DNA of 9,949 bases from the NCBI GenBank assembly GCA_016764955.1, contig JAESQZ010000104.1:1-9949 (forward strand). The letters are read 5' to 3'. A program made the position numbers and the translations under genes. How positions within the stretch are numbered: position 1 is the stretch's first letter; every line of letters starts with the position of its first letter. This document shows, piece by piece, positions 1 through 6,505 of the stretch. The DNA is from Deltaproteobacteria bacterium. GTDB taxonomy: Bacteria > Myxococcota > UBA727 > JABDBI01. The notes beneath the pieces are model-generated. The model ran no database searches. It was not told the DNA's origin and saw only the letters and a list, made by a program, of their open reading frames with translations.

Positions 1-98
1 ACGAAGCAAAAGCCTTAGGCTTCAAAGCCTGCTATGCTGGACCATTTGTCCGGAGCAGCTATCATGCCAAGGAGACATTTTTGTCAATTGGTTCATAA
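1..98 (+). CDS. lipA: Lipoyl synthase, C-terminal end only (partial)
   Basis: Only the last 31 codons are present (frame begins at base 3, TAA at 96-98). They contain GPFVRSSYHA preceded by EAKALGF, which matches the conserved C-terminus of LipA, where the RSSY serine is a ligand of the auxiliary iron-sulfur cluster. LipA is a radical-SAM enzyme that inserts two sulfur atoms into protein-bound octanoyl groups to make the lipoyl cofactor of pyruvate and 2-oxoglutarate dehydrogenases and the glycine cleavage system. The last residues (about KETFLSIGS) are lineage-variable. The gene converges with the lipase maturation factor gene and the two coding regions overlap by 37 bases, so there is no room for a terminator between them. 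The family call rests on this short but diagnostic tail; the catalytic CX3CX2C region is outside the window. Confidence 0.9.
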   Translation, partial: EAKALGFKACYAGPFVRSSYHAKETFLSIGS

Positions 99-1468
99 TA
101 AGTCTGCACCCACTCCCGATTCCAATATCGCTTGGTCTCACGCCGCTCTTTAGGCGTCGTGAACCAATATCGATATAGCTGCGCTCTTACATAACGAGGC
201 GGTTTACCCTTAAAAGGATTCGATTTCATGAGCTTTAAGACACTTTTGTCATTTTGTTTCAGTTTATCAATTAACTTAGGCAGCCAAGGATGATCAAAGG
301 GCGACTGAAACGCCGCAAACCATATCAGCCAGTCTAAGCGCAAATGATAAGGCGCAATCTGAATACACGCACGCTTCAAATCACCAGGCTTGCCAATAAA
401 TTCATATTCTTCCCAGTCTATTTGATCATTCGAGCCCTCAATAATCACCTCATAACGCGGTCTTGTGATACTCCCAAAAGCCCCATAGGTCCCCACAAAA
501 TGCCAACGATTAAAGCTGTAATTCATGAGTTGACGCCGTGATAACAAATTTCGAATTGGGTTTATACTTAAATAGACAACAAAAGCTGCCAAAGCATAAC
601 TCAAAATATCTAGAGTTAAACTAGAAACCAAAACTGGTTTTGAGAAACTCACAAACCAAGCTATTTGTGGATCACTAAGCGTACTAAGCGACAGCACCAT
701 GGTCAAAAAGCCCAAAAAGGCAAAATTACCACTCATACTCAGCCAAGCATGAAACCCCAGAGTGATTAAGCCAGCAACAGCAGCAACTGGTTGCGGCGCA
801 AAATATAAAAACGGCACCAACAGCTCAATAAAATGATTCACACCAACACTAAATCGATGCATCCATTTTGGTAACCAATGGAAATACCAACTCAAGCGAT
901 TGGGAATTGGCTGCGTCTCGTAGTGATAGTACATACAAGTAAGATCACGCCAGCATTGATCACCGCGAATTTTAATCAGCCCTGCCCCAAACATCACCCG
1001 AAACAAAAACCAACGATAAAGCCAGATAATAACCGTATTGGGCACAACATCGTTAGATCCTAAAAATATCGCCAGAAATCCTGCTTCTAAAAGCATGGAC
1101 TCCCATCCAAAGCTATAAAACAACCCGCCAACATTCACGATAGAGAGATATAAAACCCACAAGCTAAACCAAGTCAGCATAGATACGAACAAACCAAATT
1201 GTTCAGAAACACCTGTCACTGCTAACAGCGACAGCACAACACCAAACCAGCCTACAAACTTAAAAGCATTATCGCTGTTCCACTTATGAAATAGACTCGG
1301 TGCTTCTTTGAAACTCACCCGATCAATAAAATCAATCGCTGGCATCAAACCTTTTCGGCCCAGCAGCGGCACAAACTGATGCACCACAGCGATAAATCCT
1401 AACAAGTAAATGAGCCCCAACCCTCGTTGTACTAAAAGACGCGTACCATAGTAAGTTGTTTCTTCCAT
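62..1468 (-). CDS. Lipase maturation factor family membrane protein
   Basis: The 468-residue protein resembles bacterial members of the lipase maturation factor family (LMF1/DUF1222). Vertebrate LMF1 is an endoplasmic reticulum membrane protein needed to fold dimeric lipases; the role of the bacterial homologues is not established. Hydrophobic segments are visible at about residues 12-35, 70-112, 125-165, 208-240, 247-265 and 278-302, so it should be an inner-membrane protein. Family-like landmarks are YRWFLFRVMFGAGLIKIRGD (151-170) followed by CWRDLTCMYYHYETQPIP (172-189), and a soluble C-terminal part with the NRWHFVGTYGAFGSITRPRYE stretch (320-340) and HLRLDWLIWFAAF (375-387). The start ATG lies 21 bases from the divergent DCC-protein gene, and the shared gap holds the promoter. 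The 3' end overlaps lipA on the opposite strand. Length and motif order look intact. The physiological client is unknown. Confidence 0.9.
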   Translation of the reverse strand: MEETTYYGTRLLVQRGLGLIYLLGFIAVVHQFVPLLGRKGLMPAIDFIDRVSFKEAPSLFHKWNSDNAFKFVGWFGVVLSLLAVTGVSEQFGLFVSMLTWFSLWVLYLSIVNVGGLFYSFGWESMLLEAGFLAIFLGSNDVVPNTVIIWLYRWFLFRVMFGAGLIKIRGDQCWRDLTCMYYHYETQPIPNRLSWYFHWLPKWMHRFSVGVNHFIELLVPFLYFAPQPVAAVAGLITLGFHAWLSMSGNFAFLGFLTMVLSLSTLSDPQIAWFVSFSKPVLVSSLTLDILSYALAAFVVYLSINPIRNLLSRRQLMNYSFNRWHFVGTYGAFGSITRPRYEVIIEGSNDQIDWEEYEFIGKPGDLKRACIQIAPYHLRLDWLIWFAAFQSPFDHPWLPKLIDKLKQNDKSVLKLMKSNPFKGKPPRYVRAQLYRYWFTTPKERRETKRYWNREWVQTYYEPIDKNVSLA

Positions 1469-1472
1469 GCTT

Positions 1473-1481
1473 TGCTATAAT
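1473..1481 (+). promoter_or_regulatory. Extended -10 promoter element for the DCC gene
   Basis: The sequence TGCTATAAT is a perfect extended -10 (TGn plus TATAAT). Transcription would start about seven bases downstream, near 1488, and the DCC gene ATG is at 1490, so the mRNA would be leaderless or nearly so. No Shine-Dalgarno sequence precedes that ATG, which agrees. A weak -35 (AGTTGT, 1454-1459, 16-base spacing) is optional with an extended -10. Read on the minus strand, the same bases give an imperfect -10 (TAGATT or TATAGC) that could serve the divergent membrane-protein gene. Confidence 0.55.
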
Positions 1482-1489
1482 CTAAACCA

Positions 1490-1876
1490 ATGACTAGGCC
1501 CTTTACAATTTTCTACGATGGTTCTTGCGGACTTTGCCGCAAGGAAATGGCACAACTCAAAGCTAAAGATACCCAGGAAAAGCTTGAACTAGTCGATGCG
1601 ATGGCGCCTAATTTTGATGCTGCCACTCAAGACCTCGAGCCCACAAAGCTTCGTCAGATGATTCACTTAAAAGACGCTCAAGGCAACTTATATGTAGGCG
1701 TTGATGCGTTCGCTATTATTTGGCGTGTCACGGGCCACCCTTGGCTAGCTTACTGGTGCCGGATGCCGCTCACAAAACCCATCGCCAAGATCATCTATCG
1801 CTTTGTCGCCAAATATCGCTACAAATTTAGCAAAATAACTTGTGGCAAAGACGAGTGCGAGTGGAAGGGGGCGTGA
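1490..1876 (+). CDS. DCC-family (DUF393) thiol-disulfide oxidoreductase-like protein
   Basis: This 128-residue protein opens with FTIFYDGSCGLCRKEM. The DGSCGLC segment (D10, C13, C16) is the signature of the DCC/DUF393 family, which has a thioredoxin-like fold with a CXXC pair and is predicted to do thiol-disulfide exchange. The middle DAFAIIWRVTGHPWLAYWCR is also typical, and a second cysteine pair (CGKDEC) sits at the C-terminus, as in many family members. There is no signal peptide, so the protein is probably cytoplasmic or bound to the inner face of the membrane. Its substrate is unknown. It diverges from the lipase maturation factor gene, which suggests shared control and perhaps linked function (inference). 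Translation probably begins on a leaderless mRNA. The 3' end lies two bases from the convergent dehydratase pseudogene, with no terminator visible. Confidence 0.9.
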   Translation: MTRPFTIFYDGSCGLCRKEMAQLKAKDTQEKLELVDAMAPNFDAATQDLEPTKLRQMIHLKDAQGNLYVGVDAFAIIWRVTGHPWLAYWCRMPLTKPIAKIIYRFVAKYRYKFSKITCGKDECEWKGA

Positions 1877-1878
1877 CT

Positions 1879-2808
1879 CTATCTACCCCACTCATGAAGC
1901 AGCTCTAAATTTACACGATTGCCACCACAAATCACAACCAGCGGCTTTTTGAAGCGCCCTTGTTCTTTTAACATTCGATCATAAACGACCGATAAAGCCA
2001 CCCCACAGGCTGGCTCCACAATCACTCGATGTTCCTCTGCAAATCGCATGCAAGCTTTTGTAGCCTGATTATCCGATACAATAACAGAGATAATCTCGTG
2101 CTCTTTACTCAAAGCAAGCGCACGCTGAGTTACACGCTTAGCAGCCAAAGACCCAGCAATCGTATCTACTTTGTCTAAAGTCACCAACTCACCCGTTTGA
2201 AGCGAAGCTGCTAACGACGCAGCGCCTTCTGGCTCTGCTGCGATAACAGGTACATCACTCCAGCTCAATTCGTGAAGCCCTTGGATCAAGCCGCATAAAA
2301 GACCAGCACCGCCAACCGCTACGATAATCACATCTGGCCTAAATCCATCTTCTTTAAGCTCATAAACTAAGCTTTCATGCCCCTTCCAAATAAGCGGATG
2401 ATCAAATGGCGGTATATAAACATAGCTTGGGTTTTCTTGAAGCATATTCTGAGCCAACGCATCTGCTTCACCCCAGGCAGCACCATGTACGGTCACCTAT
2501 GCACCCTCGGCTTTGAGCTTTTCCAACATAACCTTGGGTGTTATTTTAGGGACCACTACTTTAACTGGAACCCCAAGCTTTCGGCCAGAATAAGCCACAG
2601 CGAGCCCGGCATTACCACTTGACGACGCCAAAAAACACTTGGCTTTACCCTCTCTCGCATAATGAGCGCATAGATTACCGATACCGCGAATTTTAAAAGA
2701 TCCACTTGGCTGCAAAGCTTCCATTTTCAAATACACTTCGCCATCCCAAATCGAGCTTAAAGGCAAAGATTCCAGCAAAGGTGTCTTAATATGCAATGAA
2801 CTTGGCAT
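1879..2808 (-). pseudogene. Serine/threonine dehydratase (SDS-like), split by in-frame amber codon
   Basis: Two abutting in-frame segments (2497-2808, 103 codons; 1879-2496, 205 codons) together form one fold-type II PLP enzyme of about 309 residues, close in pattern to animal serine dehydratase. The enzyme would deaminate L-serine or L-threonine to pyruvate or 2-oxobutyrate. Segment 1 has the PLP lysine in PSGSFKIRG (K39) and the phosphate-related SSSGNAG (63-68). Segment 2 has PPFDHPLIWKGH, the glycine-rich VGGAGLL, EPACG and CGGN. The break is a TAG at 2497-2499, where relatives have Glu in EGAEV. Nothing else is disrupted, with no frameshift or deletion, so the lesion looks recent or is bypassed. 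A GTG directly follows the TAG, with GAGG about nine bases upstream, so re-initiation producing a two-piece enzyme is conceivable. The true stop is also TAG, so recoding of UAG is unlikely. A base-call error cannot be excluded. Confidence 0.85.
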
Positions 2809-2849
2809 GACAGATTAACCAATAAGCCATCAAAAAAAATCCGCAAGCA

Positions 2850-3839
2850 CTAAAGCATTTCTAAGACAGCCTCGTCAAACAGCAACCAAGGAGAAGCACG
2901 CCAACTCTTGAGCTTTCGGTCAAGTTCCGTAAGACTATTAAGCCGCCTAAGTTGCGATGACACATCTAGCAGCCTTGCCGCTCTCAAAATAGTATCAAGC
3001 CGATCACCAAATAGGTGTAATCTCGATCCAACATCTGAAACAGAGTGTTTTTCTTGCAAGTAAAGCCGCGCTTTTAAAACCACCCGAAATTGCCAAGCCA
3101 AGACTCCTATTAATCTTAAAGGCACTTCCTGAGCTGCTTTCAGTTCCGCCAATGCTTTAGCGGCTAAAGCTCGATCTTTGAGAATTACGGCACGAGCCAG
3201 CGTGAACACATCCCGAAAAGCTGTCTGCGCTACTTGCTCTTCAACCAATGCCGGCGTTACAACCTGGCCCTCGCAAGCCAAGGCTAGCTTTTCAAAAGCT
3301 CGCTCAAGCATCATCAAACTAGTGCCGATTTCCATCACCAATAAATTGGCCGCATCGTCACTAACGTTAAGCTTATGCAACTTAGCGCGCATTCGAATTA
3401 CACCCAGCATTTCACGTTCTTTAGGGTGATCAAATCGATAAAGGCTTTTTGAGCTTTCCAAAATTTTCTGCAGCTTTGACCGAGTGTCGATAAAATCAAA
3501 CACAAATACCAACACAGTGCTGGGATTTGGGTCCTTCTCATAAGTCTCGAAAAGTTCACAGGCATCTGACTTAATGGCATCGGCCTCAGTGATAATGACC
3601 AAGCGATATTCAGCCATCATAGGAAGAGCCTTGGCTGAAGCTAAAATCTGATCCATCGAGGCAGATTTCGCCGACAAATGCTCAAAATTAAAATCGACTG
3701 GCCCTGAAGCTAAAAATTTAGTTTTAAGACCCTCAAGCGCCTCTTCAACAAACACGCGTTCATCGCCACCTAAACCTAAAATAGGCAATGCTTTTGAATC
3801 AGCAGGCTGTTTGGCCCAGTCATGATAGGATTTCGGCAT
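2850..3839 (-). CDS. holA: DNA polymerase III, delta subunit (clamp loader)
   Basis: The 329-residue protein has the layout of HolA, the delta subunit that opens the beta sliding clamp and works with tau/gamma and delta-prime in the clamp loader. An N-terminal degenerate AAA+ domain includes LGLGGDERVFVEEAL (about 22-36), then the PMMAEYRLVIITEADAIKSD stretch (about 73-92) and STVLVFVFDFIDTRSKLQKIL (about 107-127). A middle helical lid region (MEIGTSLMMLERAFEKLAL) follows, then the C-terminal oligomerisation domain with VFTLARAVILKDRALAAKAL and PLRLIGVLAWQFRVVLKARL. Length is close to E. coli HolA (343). As usual for delta, no functional Walker A is visible. Upstream of the ATG the minus strand reads AAGGGGGAG (3844-3852), a strong ribosome binding site four bases from the start codon. 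The stop is TAG. The gene precedes the split dehydratase by 41 bases and may be co-transcribed with it. Confidence 0.93.
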   Translation of the reverse strand: MPKSYHDWAKQPADSKALPILGLGGDERVFVEEALEGLKTKFLASGPVDFNFEHLSAKSASMDQILASAKALPMMAEYRLVIITEADAIKSDACELFETYEKDPNPSTVLVFVFDFIDTRSKLQKILESSKSLYRFDHPKEREMLGVIRMRAKLHKLNVSDDAANLLVMEIGTSLMMLERAFEKLALACEGQVVTPALVEEQVAQTAFRDVFTLARAVILKDRALAAKALAELKAAQEVPLRLIGVLAWQFRVVLKARLYLQEKHSVSDVGSRLHLFGDRLDTILRAARLLDVSSQLRRLNSLTELDRKLKSWRASPWLLFDEAVLEML

Positions 3840-3886
3840 AAAACTCCCCCTTGTCTAACTAAAGCTACGGATTTAGGCAATCACTC

Positions 3887-4270
3887 ATGCTACATAACTT
3901 TGGAACACTAGCTCTTAGACTTGTTTTTGGACTTTCCATGGCTTTAACCCATGGACTACCCAAGCTTATTAACTTTTCACACAAATCATCAGCGTTCGCA
4001 GATCCTTTTGATATTGGCCCTGTTTTGAGTATGGCCATTGTAATCTTCGCAGAATTTTTCTGCGCTATTTTGGTAACCTTTGGCGCTTTCACACGCGTTG
4101 TTGCCATACCCGTGGCCATTGTCATGGGCGTAGCATTTTTTAAGATTCATGCAGGCACAAACTTTTCTGAGCGTGAGCTCGCCGCGCTTTTCGGAGCAGG
4201 GTTTCTGGCCATTTCTCTAATTGGCCCAGGCCAATTCTCGTTTGATTACCTGGTTTTAAAGAAACGCTAA
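3887..4270 (+). CDS. DoxX family membrane protein
   Basis: The 127-residue hydrophobic protein has four predicted transmembrane segments (about residues 5-20, 45-65, 68-85 and 97-115) and the DoxX-family pattern: an N-terminal LALRLVFGLSMALTHGLPKL helix, a loop carrying F-DPFDIG, then helices around FAEFFCAILVTFGAFTRVVAIPVAIVMGVAFFKIHAG and a terminal segment. DoxX and DoxD relatives are small inner-membrane proteins of poorly defined role, some linked to thiosulfate:quinone oxidation or to oxidative-stress complexes. Nothing nearby identifies its partner. It diverges from holA across 47 bases. No clear Shine-Dalgarno lies before the ATG, only a weak TTGTCT (3851-3856) 17 bases ahead of TAGGCA (3874-3879), whose predicted start would fall at the ATG. 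It converges on the glutaredoxin gene across a palindrome. Confidence 0.85.
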   Translation: MLHNFGTLALRLVFGLSMALTHGLPKLINFSHKSSAFADPFDIGPVLSMAIVIFAEFFCAILVTFGAFTRVVAIPVAIVMGVAFFKIHAGTNFSERELAALFGAGFLAISLIGPGQFSFDYLVLKKR

Positions 4271-4277
4271 AACCAAA

Positions 4278-4326
4278 GTCACCCTGGCGGAGCCAGGGTC
4301 TAGATCCTGGCCTCCGCCAGGATGAC
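4278..4326. repeat. Dispersed palindromic element (49 bases), possible terminator
   Basis: The outer arms (4278-4292 and 4312-4326) are 15-base inverted copies with one mismatch. Inside them a second inverted repeat (4293-4298 and 4305-4310) surrounds TCTAGA, so nearly the whole element folds into one long hairpin. The ends GTCA...TGAC(A) and the CCTGG/CCAGG character relate it to the two elements inside the carboxyltransferase gene. It separates two convergent genes. On the minus strand the hairpin is followed by TTTGGTTTT, so it could end the glutaredoxin transcript. On the plus strand no T-tract follows. Confidence 0.8.
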
Positions 4327-4329
4327 AGG

Positions 4330-4626
4330 TTAAAAAAGAAGCTTTTTAAGCTCGCCCATCGTGTGCAATTCGATTACAATATCGCAGCCGCCGATGAATT
4401 TCCCAGCAATATAAAGCTGGGGAATCGTCGGCCAGTTGGAAAAAGCTTTAATCCCCTGCCTCAACTCATCACTTGCCAGCACATCACGTGTTACGTAATC
4501 GGCCTCTAGGCTGTTTAAAATATCAACAACCTGGGCAGAAAACCCACACTCAGGCATCTCTTTAGAGCCTTTCATGAAAAGTATGATTCGGTTTGATTCA
4601 ATATCTTTTTTAATTTCTTCTAACAT
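4330..4626 (-). CDS. grxD: Monothiol CGFS glutaredoxin (Grx4/GrxD type)
   Basis: At 98 residues this is a single-domain monothiol glutaredoxin. The active-site CGFS is at residues 27-30 (MPECGFSAQ), preceded by ILFMKGSK with the glutathione-binding lysine. WPTIPQLYIAGKFIGGCD (65-82) contains the cis-proline TIPQ and the GG(C)D glutathione site. Such proteins bind a glutathione-ligated [2Fe-2S] cluster as homodimers or as heterodimers with BolA, and take part in iron-sulfur trafficking and iron sensing rather than disulfide reduction. The gene immediately follows a bolA-family gene (one base between stop and ATG), which fits that partnership and suggests translational coupling. Only a weak GGA-rich stretch precedes the ATG. 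The length is slightly shorter than E. coli GrxD (115), mainly at the C-terminus. Confidence 0.93.
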   Translation of the reverse strand: MLEEIKKDIESNRIILFMKGSKEMPECGFSAQVVDILNSLEADYVTRDVLASDELRQGIKAFSNWPTIPQLYIAGKFIGGCDIVIELHTMGELKKLLF

Positions 4627-4627
4627 A

Positions 4628-4867
4628 TTATTTTTTCCATTCTTTAGGGGTCAAAGTTTTTAAGCTTAAAGCATGAAGGGCTGATTCAAAATGAGTACTT
4701 AGAGCACTCATCACCAGTCGATGCTGTTCAATAAGGGACTTCCCTTCAAATTCTGAGGAAACGACCAGTGCATCAAAATGCACACCATCTTTTTGGGGGT
4801 TACGCACCTCAACATGATCAACATCAACAGCGTTTCGAATAACAGATTCTATTTCAAAAGGTTCCAT
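4628..4867 (-). CDS. BolA family protein
   Basis: This is a 79-residue BolA-like protein. The class II KH-like fold is supported by VDHVEVRNPQKDGVHFDALVVSSEFEGKSLIEQHRLVMSAL (about 14-54) and the C-terminal HALSLKTLTPKEW, whose histidine is the conserved position that ligates the [2Fe-2S] cluster in Grx-BolA heterodimers. The short length and EGKSLIEQHRLV resemble the IbaG/BolA2-like subgroup more than E. coli BolA itself. The usual Arg of the RHR motif is Gln here (EQHR). The gene lies directly upstream of the CGFS glutaredoxin and overlaps the end of the preceding gene by 14 bases. AAGGAA (minus strand, 4875-4880) lies seven bases before the ATG and supports this start. The expected role is iron-sulfur cluster trafficking or iron regulation with the glutaredoxin. 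Confidence 0.92.
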   Translation of the reverse strand: MEPFEIESVIRNAVDVDHVEVRNPQKDGVHFDALVVSSEFEGKSLIEQHRLVMSALSTHFESALHALSLKTLTPKEWKK

Positions 4868-5900
4868 TCATAGTTTCCTTAGTCTGATTTTCAAAAAGCG
4901 TCAGCTGGTTTTTGGCTTGTGGAAGATCGCAAAAATGGTCCAACTCTTTGAGGGCTGCCACTTCTTGACCACTAAGCTCAATTTCAGCTTCCACCAAACA
5001 TGGGAAATAAGGGTCTCGATAAGCAAGCGTACTTAAGTGTCTATGCCATAAGTCTCTTGCCCATAACTTCTGCAAAGGAGCTTCCGGAAGTGCCAAAACG
5101 CCCTGCCGAAAACCCGCTAGCCCGCTTACAAGAGGCCTCAAAATATCTGAACTTCCACATCGCTCACTCACCAAACACAGGTCCTCTTCAGGAGAACTGC
5201 GCTGCTCAGTCAACGCAAGAGCATAAACCACCAATTGCTCTGGGCTGTCTCGACCATCAAAACCTGAAGGCACCTGAAGAACGCTCGGTTCAAGAGCCCC
5301 TTTAGCAACAGCAACATGGTACTTCAAAGCCTGATGGGCTTGCCATATTGCCTGTGGGGTATCAGCTTCTTTTCTATCGAACAGCAAGTGCAAAACTTTA
5401 TCAGCCAAGCGTTCACCTTGCTCGAGTTGACCCTCGAGCGATATGCCTGTGTCAACGAGCATGGCCCTCATGCTACCGACCAAGAGAGCCGCTGCAGAAA
5501 TAACCCTAGGGTGCCAATGCGTCACGTGGACCCACTCAATTAACTTATTCAAAAATTCTTCTTCATCCTGCGGGCCAAAACAAATCGGCATCCAACAAGG
5601 TAAAGCATCAGCAAGCAATTGATGTGTTGGGTGCCCTCTGGCTACTTCTTGTAAAGTTGAAGCTAGCGAATTGGTAGTGCCCCTAAATGCTTTTGCTCGA
5701 CTTGGCGCTGCAAGAATCTCCAGTTTTAAAGCTAATTCGCCAAAACCTAATGCACTTTGAAACACAGCCAAAAACCATGTCCCTACCGCGGAGTGCAACA
5801 AAAAAGGCGGTTGCCTAAATCGATGCATCCGACACATTCCGTCGCCAAGTGCGACTCCCCACAAAAGACCTTCCAAAGCCTTCAAATTAGAAATAATCAT
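4854..5900 (-). CDS. Degenerate ADP-ribosylglycohydrolase-fold protein (probable pseudoenzyme)
   Basis: The 348-residue soluble protein shows the order of segments seen in the ADP-ribosylglycohydrolase (DraG/ARH) family. GLLWGVALGDGM (11-22) matches the N-terminal GxxxGxALGDA motif. AFRGTTNSLASTLQEVARG (71-89), ALPCWMPICF (99-108), VTHWHPRVISAAALLVGSM (126-144) and CGSSDILRPLVSGLAGFRQGV (248-268) follow the family layout. Active members bind two Mg ions through a TDDT-type motif near the N-terminus and GGDTDT near the C-terminus. Here the first region reads HSAVGT and the second CGSSDI, so most metal ligands are missing. It is probably non-catalytic, perhaps still binding ADP-ribose-like ligands or a protein. 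The minus strand has AAGGAAG about eight bases before the ATG. The gene overlaps bolA by 14 bases, implying co-translation. The fold call is from pattern memory and is moderately sure. Confidence 0.6.
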   Translation of the reverse strand: MIISNLKALEGLLWGVALGDGMCRMHRFRQPPFLLHSAVGTWFLAVFQSALGFGELALKLEILAAPSRAKAFRGTTNSLASTLQEVARGHPTHQLLADALPCWMPICFGPQDEEEFLNKLIEWVHVTHWHPRVISAAALLVGSMRAMLVDTGISLEGQLEQGERLADKVLHLLFDRKEADTPQAIWQAHQALKYHVAVAKGALEPSVLQVPSGFDGRDSPEQLVVYALALTEQRSSPEEDLCLVSERCGSSDILRPLVSGLAGFRQGVLALPEAPLQKLWARDLWHRHLSTLAYRDPYFPCLVEAEIELSGQEVAALKELDHFCDLPQAKNQLTLFENQTKETMNGTF

Positions 5901-5949
5901 TCGAGTGTCTTCCTTTGCACAAGGCCTTTCTCATTTCAATCACTTCAGC

Positions 5950-5955
5950 TATGCT
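5950..5955 (+). promoter_or_regulatory. Possible -10 element for dcd
   Basis: TATGCT matches four of six consensus -10 positions and ends seven bases before the preferred dcd ATG at 5963. Transcription would thus begin at or next to the start codon, the same geometry as at 1473-1490. No good -35 is visible at the right distance (TTTCTC at 5927-5932 is poor), so the call is tentative. The intergenic gap is only 62 bases, which limits where the promoter can be. Confidence 0.3.
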
Positions 5956-5962
5956 CTCACAC

Positions 5963-6505
5963 ATGATTCTCAGCGACTCCCAAATAAAGGCCCATATTGA
6001 TTCCGGGGATATTCAGATTAAACCATTTAGACCTGAATGTCTTGGATCTAACAGCTATGATGTTCATTTAGGCAACACGCTCGCGTTTTATGAGTCTTCT
6101 CTTTTGGATGCTAAGCAACATAATCCTATTCGTTTTTTCGAAATTCCTGAAGAAGGGATCGTTTTAGAACCCCACAAATTTTATTTGGGCGTCACAGAAG
6201 AATACACTGAAACCCACTGCCATGTTCCGTTTTTAGAGGGCAAGTCAAGCGTTGGGAGACTAGGAATCGATATCCATGCTACAGCTGGCAAGGGTGACGT
6301 GGGTTTCTGCAATCACTGGACGCTTGAAATCTCTGTCAAACAACCTGTTCGTGTCTACGCTAACATGCCAGTTGGGCAGTTGATTTATTTTGACGTCAAA
6401 GGCGAAGTTTTAACGCCCTATCATAAAAAATCTTCCGCAAAGTATAATAAAACCACCGCCAAACCTGTGGAGTCTATGATGTGGAAAAACTTCTCTCATG
6501 TTTAG
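5963..6505 (+). CDS. dcd: dCTP deaminase
   Basis: Starting at MILSDSQIKAHIDSG, this is a 180-residue dCTP deaminase, converting dCTP to dUTP and ammonia for dTMP synthesis. Family motifs are RPECLGSNSYDVHLG (the GSxSYD segment), EGKSSVGRLGIDIHATAGKGDVGFCNHWTLEI, with the SSVGRLGI nucleotide-binding loop, the catalytic Glu in TLEIS, and PVGQLIYF. The C-terminal tail (KYNKTTAKPVESMMWKNF) should close over the triphosphate, as in the trimeric family. The frame is open back to an ATG at 5915, but the 16 extra residues lack family similarity, so I prefer the ATG at 5963. An ATG at 5951 is a second alternative. No Shine-Dalgarno precedes any of them. The stop TAG overlaps the start of the biotin carboxylase gene by eight bases, linking dcd to the carboxylase operon. 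Confidence 0.93.
   Translation: MILSDSQIKAHIDSGDIQIKPFRPECLGSNSYDVHLGNTLAFYESSLLDAKQHNPIRFFEIPEEGIVLEPHKFYLGVTEEYTETHCHVPFLEGKSSVGRLGIDIHATAGKGDVGFCNHWTLEISVKQPVRVYANMPVGQLIYFDVKGEVLTPYHKKSSAKYNKTTAKPVESMMWKNFSHV

Noticed and set aside
12..24. Inverted repeat AAGCCT/AGGCTT as a regulatory hairpin
   Set aside because: It lies in lipA coding sequence, has a loop of one to three bases and no T-tract, and needs no special explanation.
849..864. A 16-base exact repeat shared with 5815-5830
   Set aside because: Both copies lie in minus-strand coding sequence and encode the same short peptide MHRF with the same codons. There is no similarity beyond it and no repeat structure, so coincidence is the simplest reading.
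2497..2499. UAG recoded as an amino acid in this organism
   Set aside because: UAG is the apparent true stop of four other reading-frame ends in the window (1879, 2850, 6503 and 9761 region) at family-appropriate lengths.
2820..2850. Rho-independent terminator after holA
   Set aside because: A run of eight T's is present on the minus strand, but no convincing GC-rich stem precedes it.
5915..5962. N-terminal 16-residue extension of dCTP deaminase
   Set aside because: The family begins at the MILSD-type start. The extension has no matching residues, and no ribosome binding site precedes 5915.
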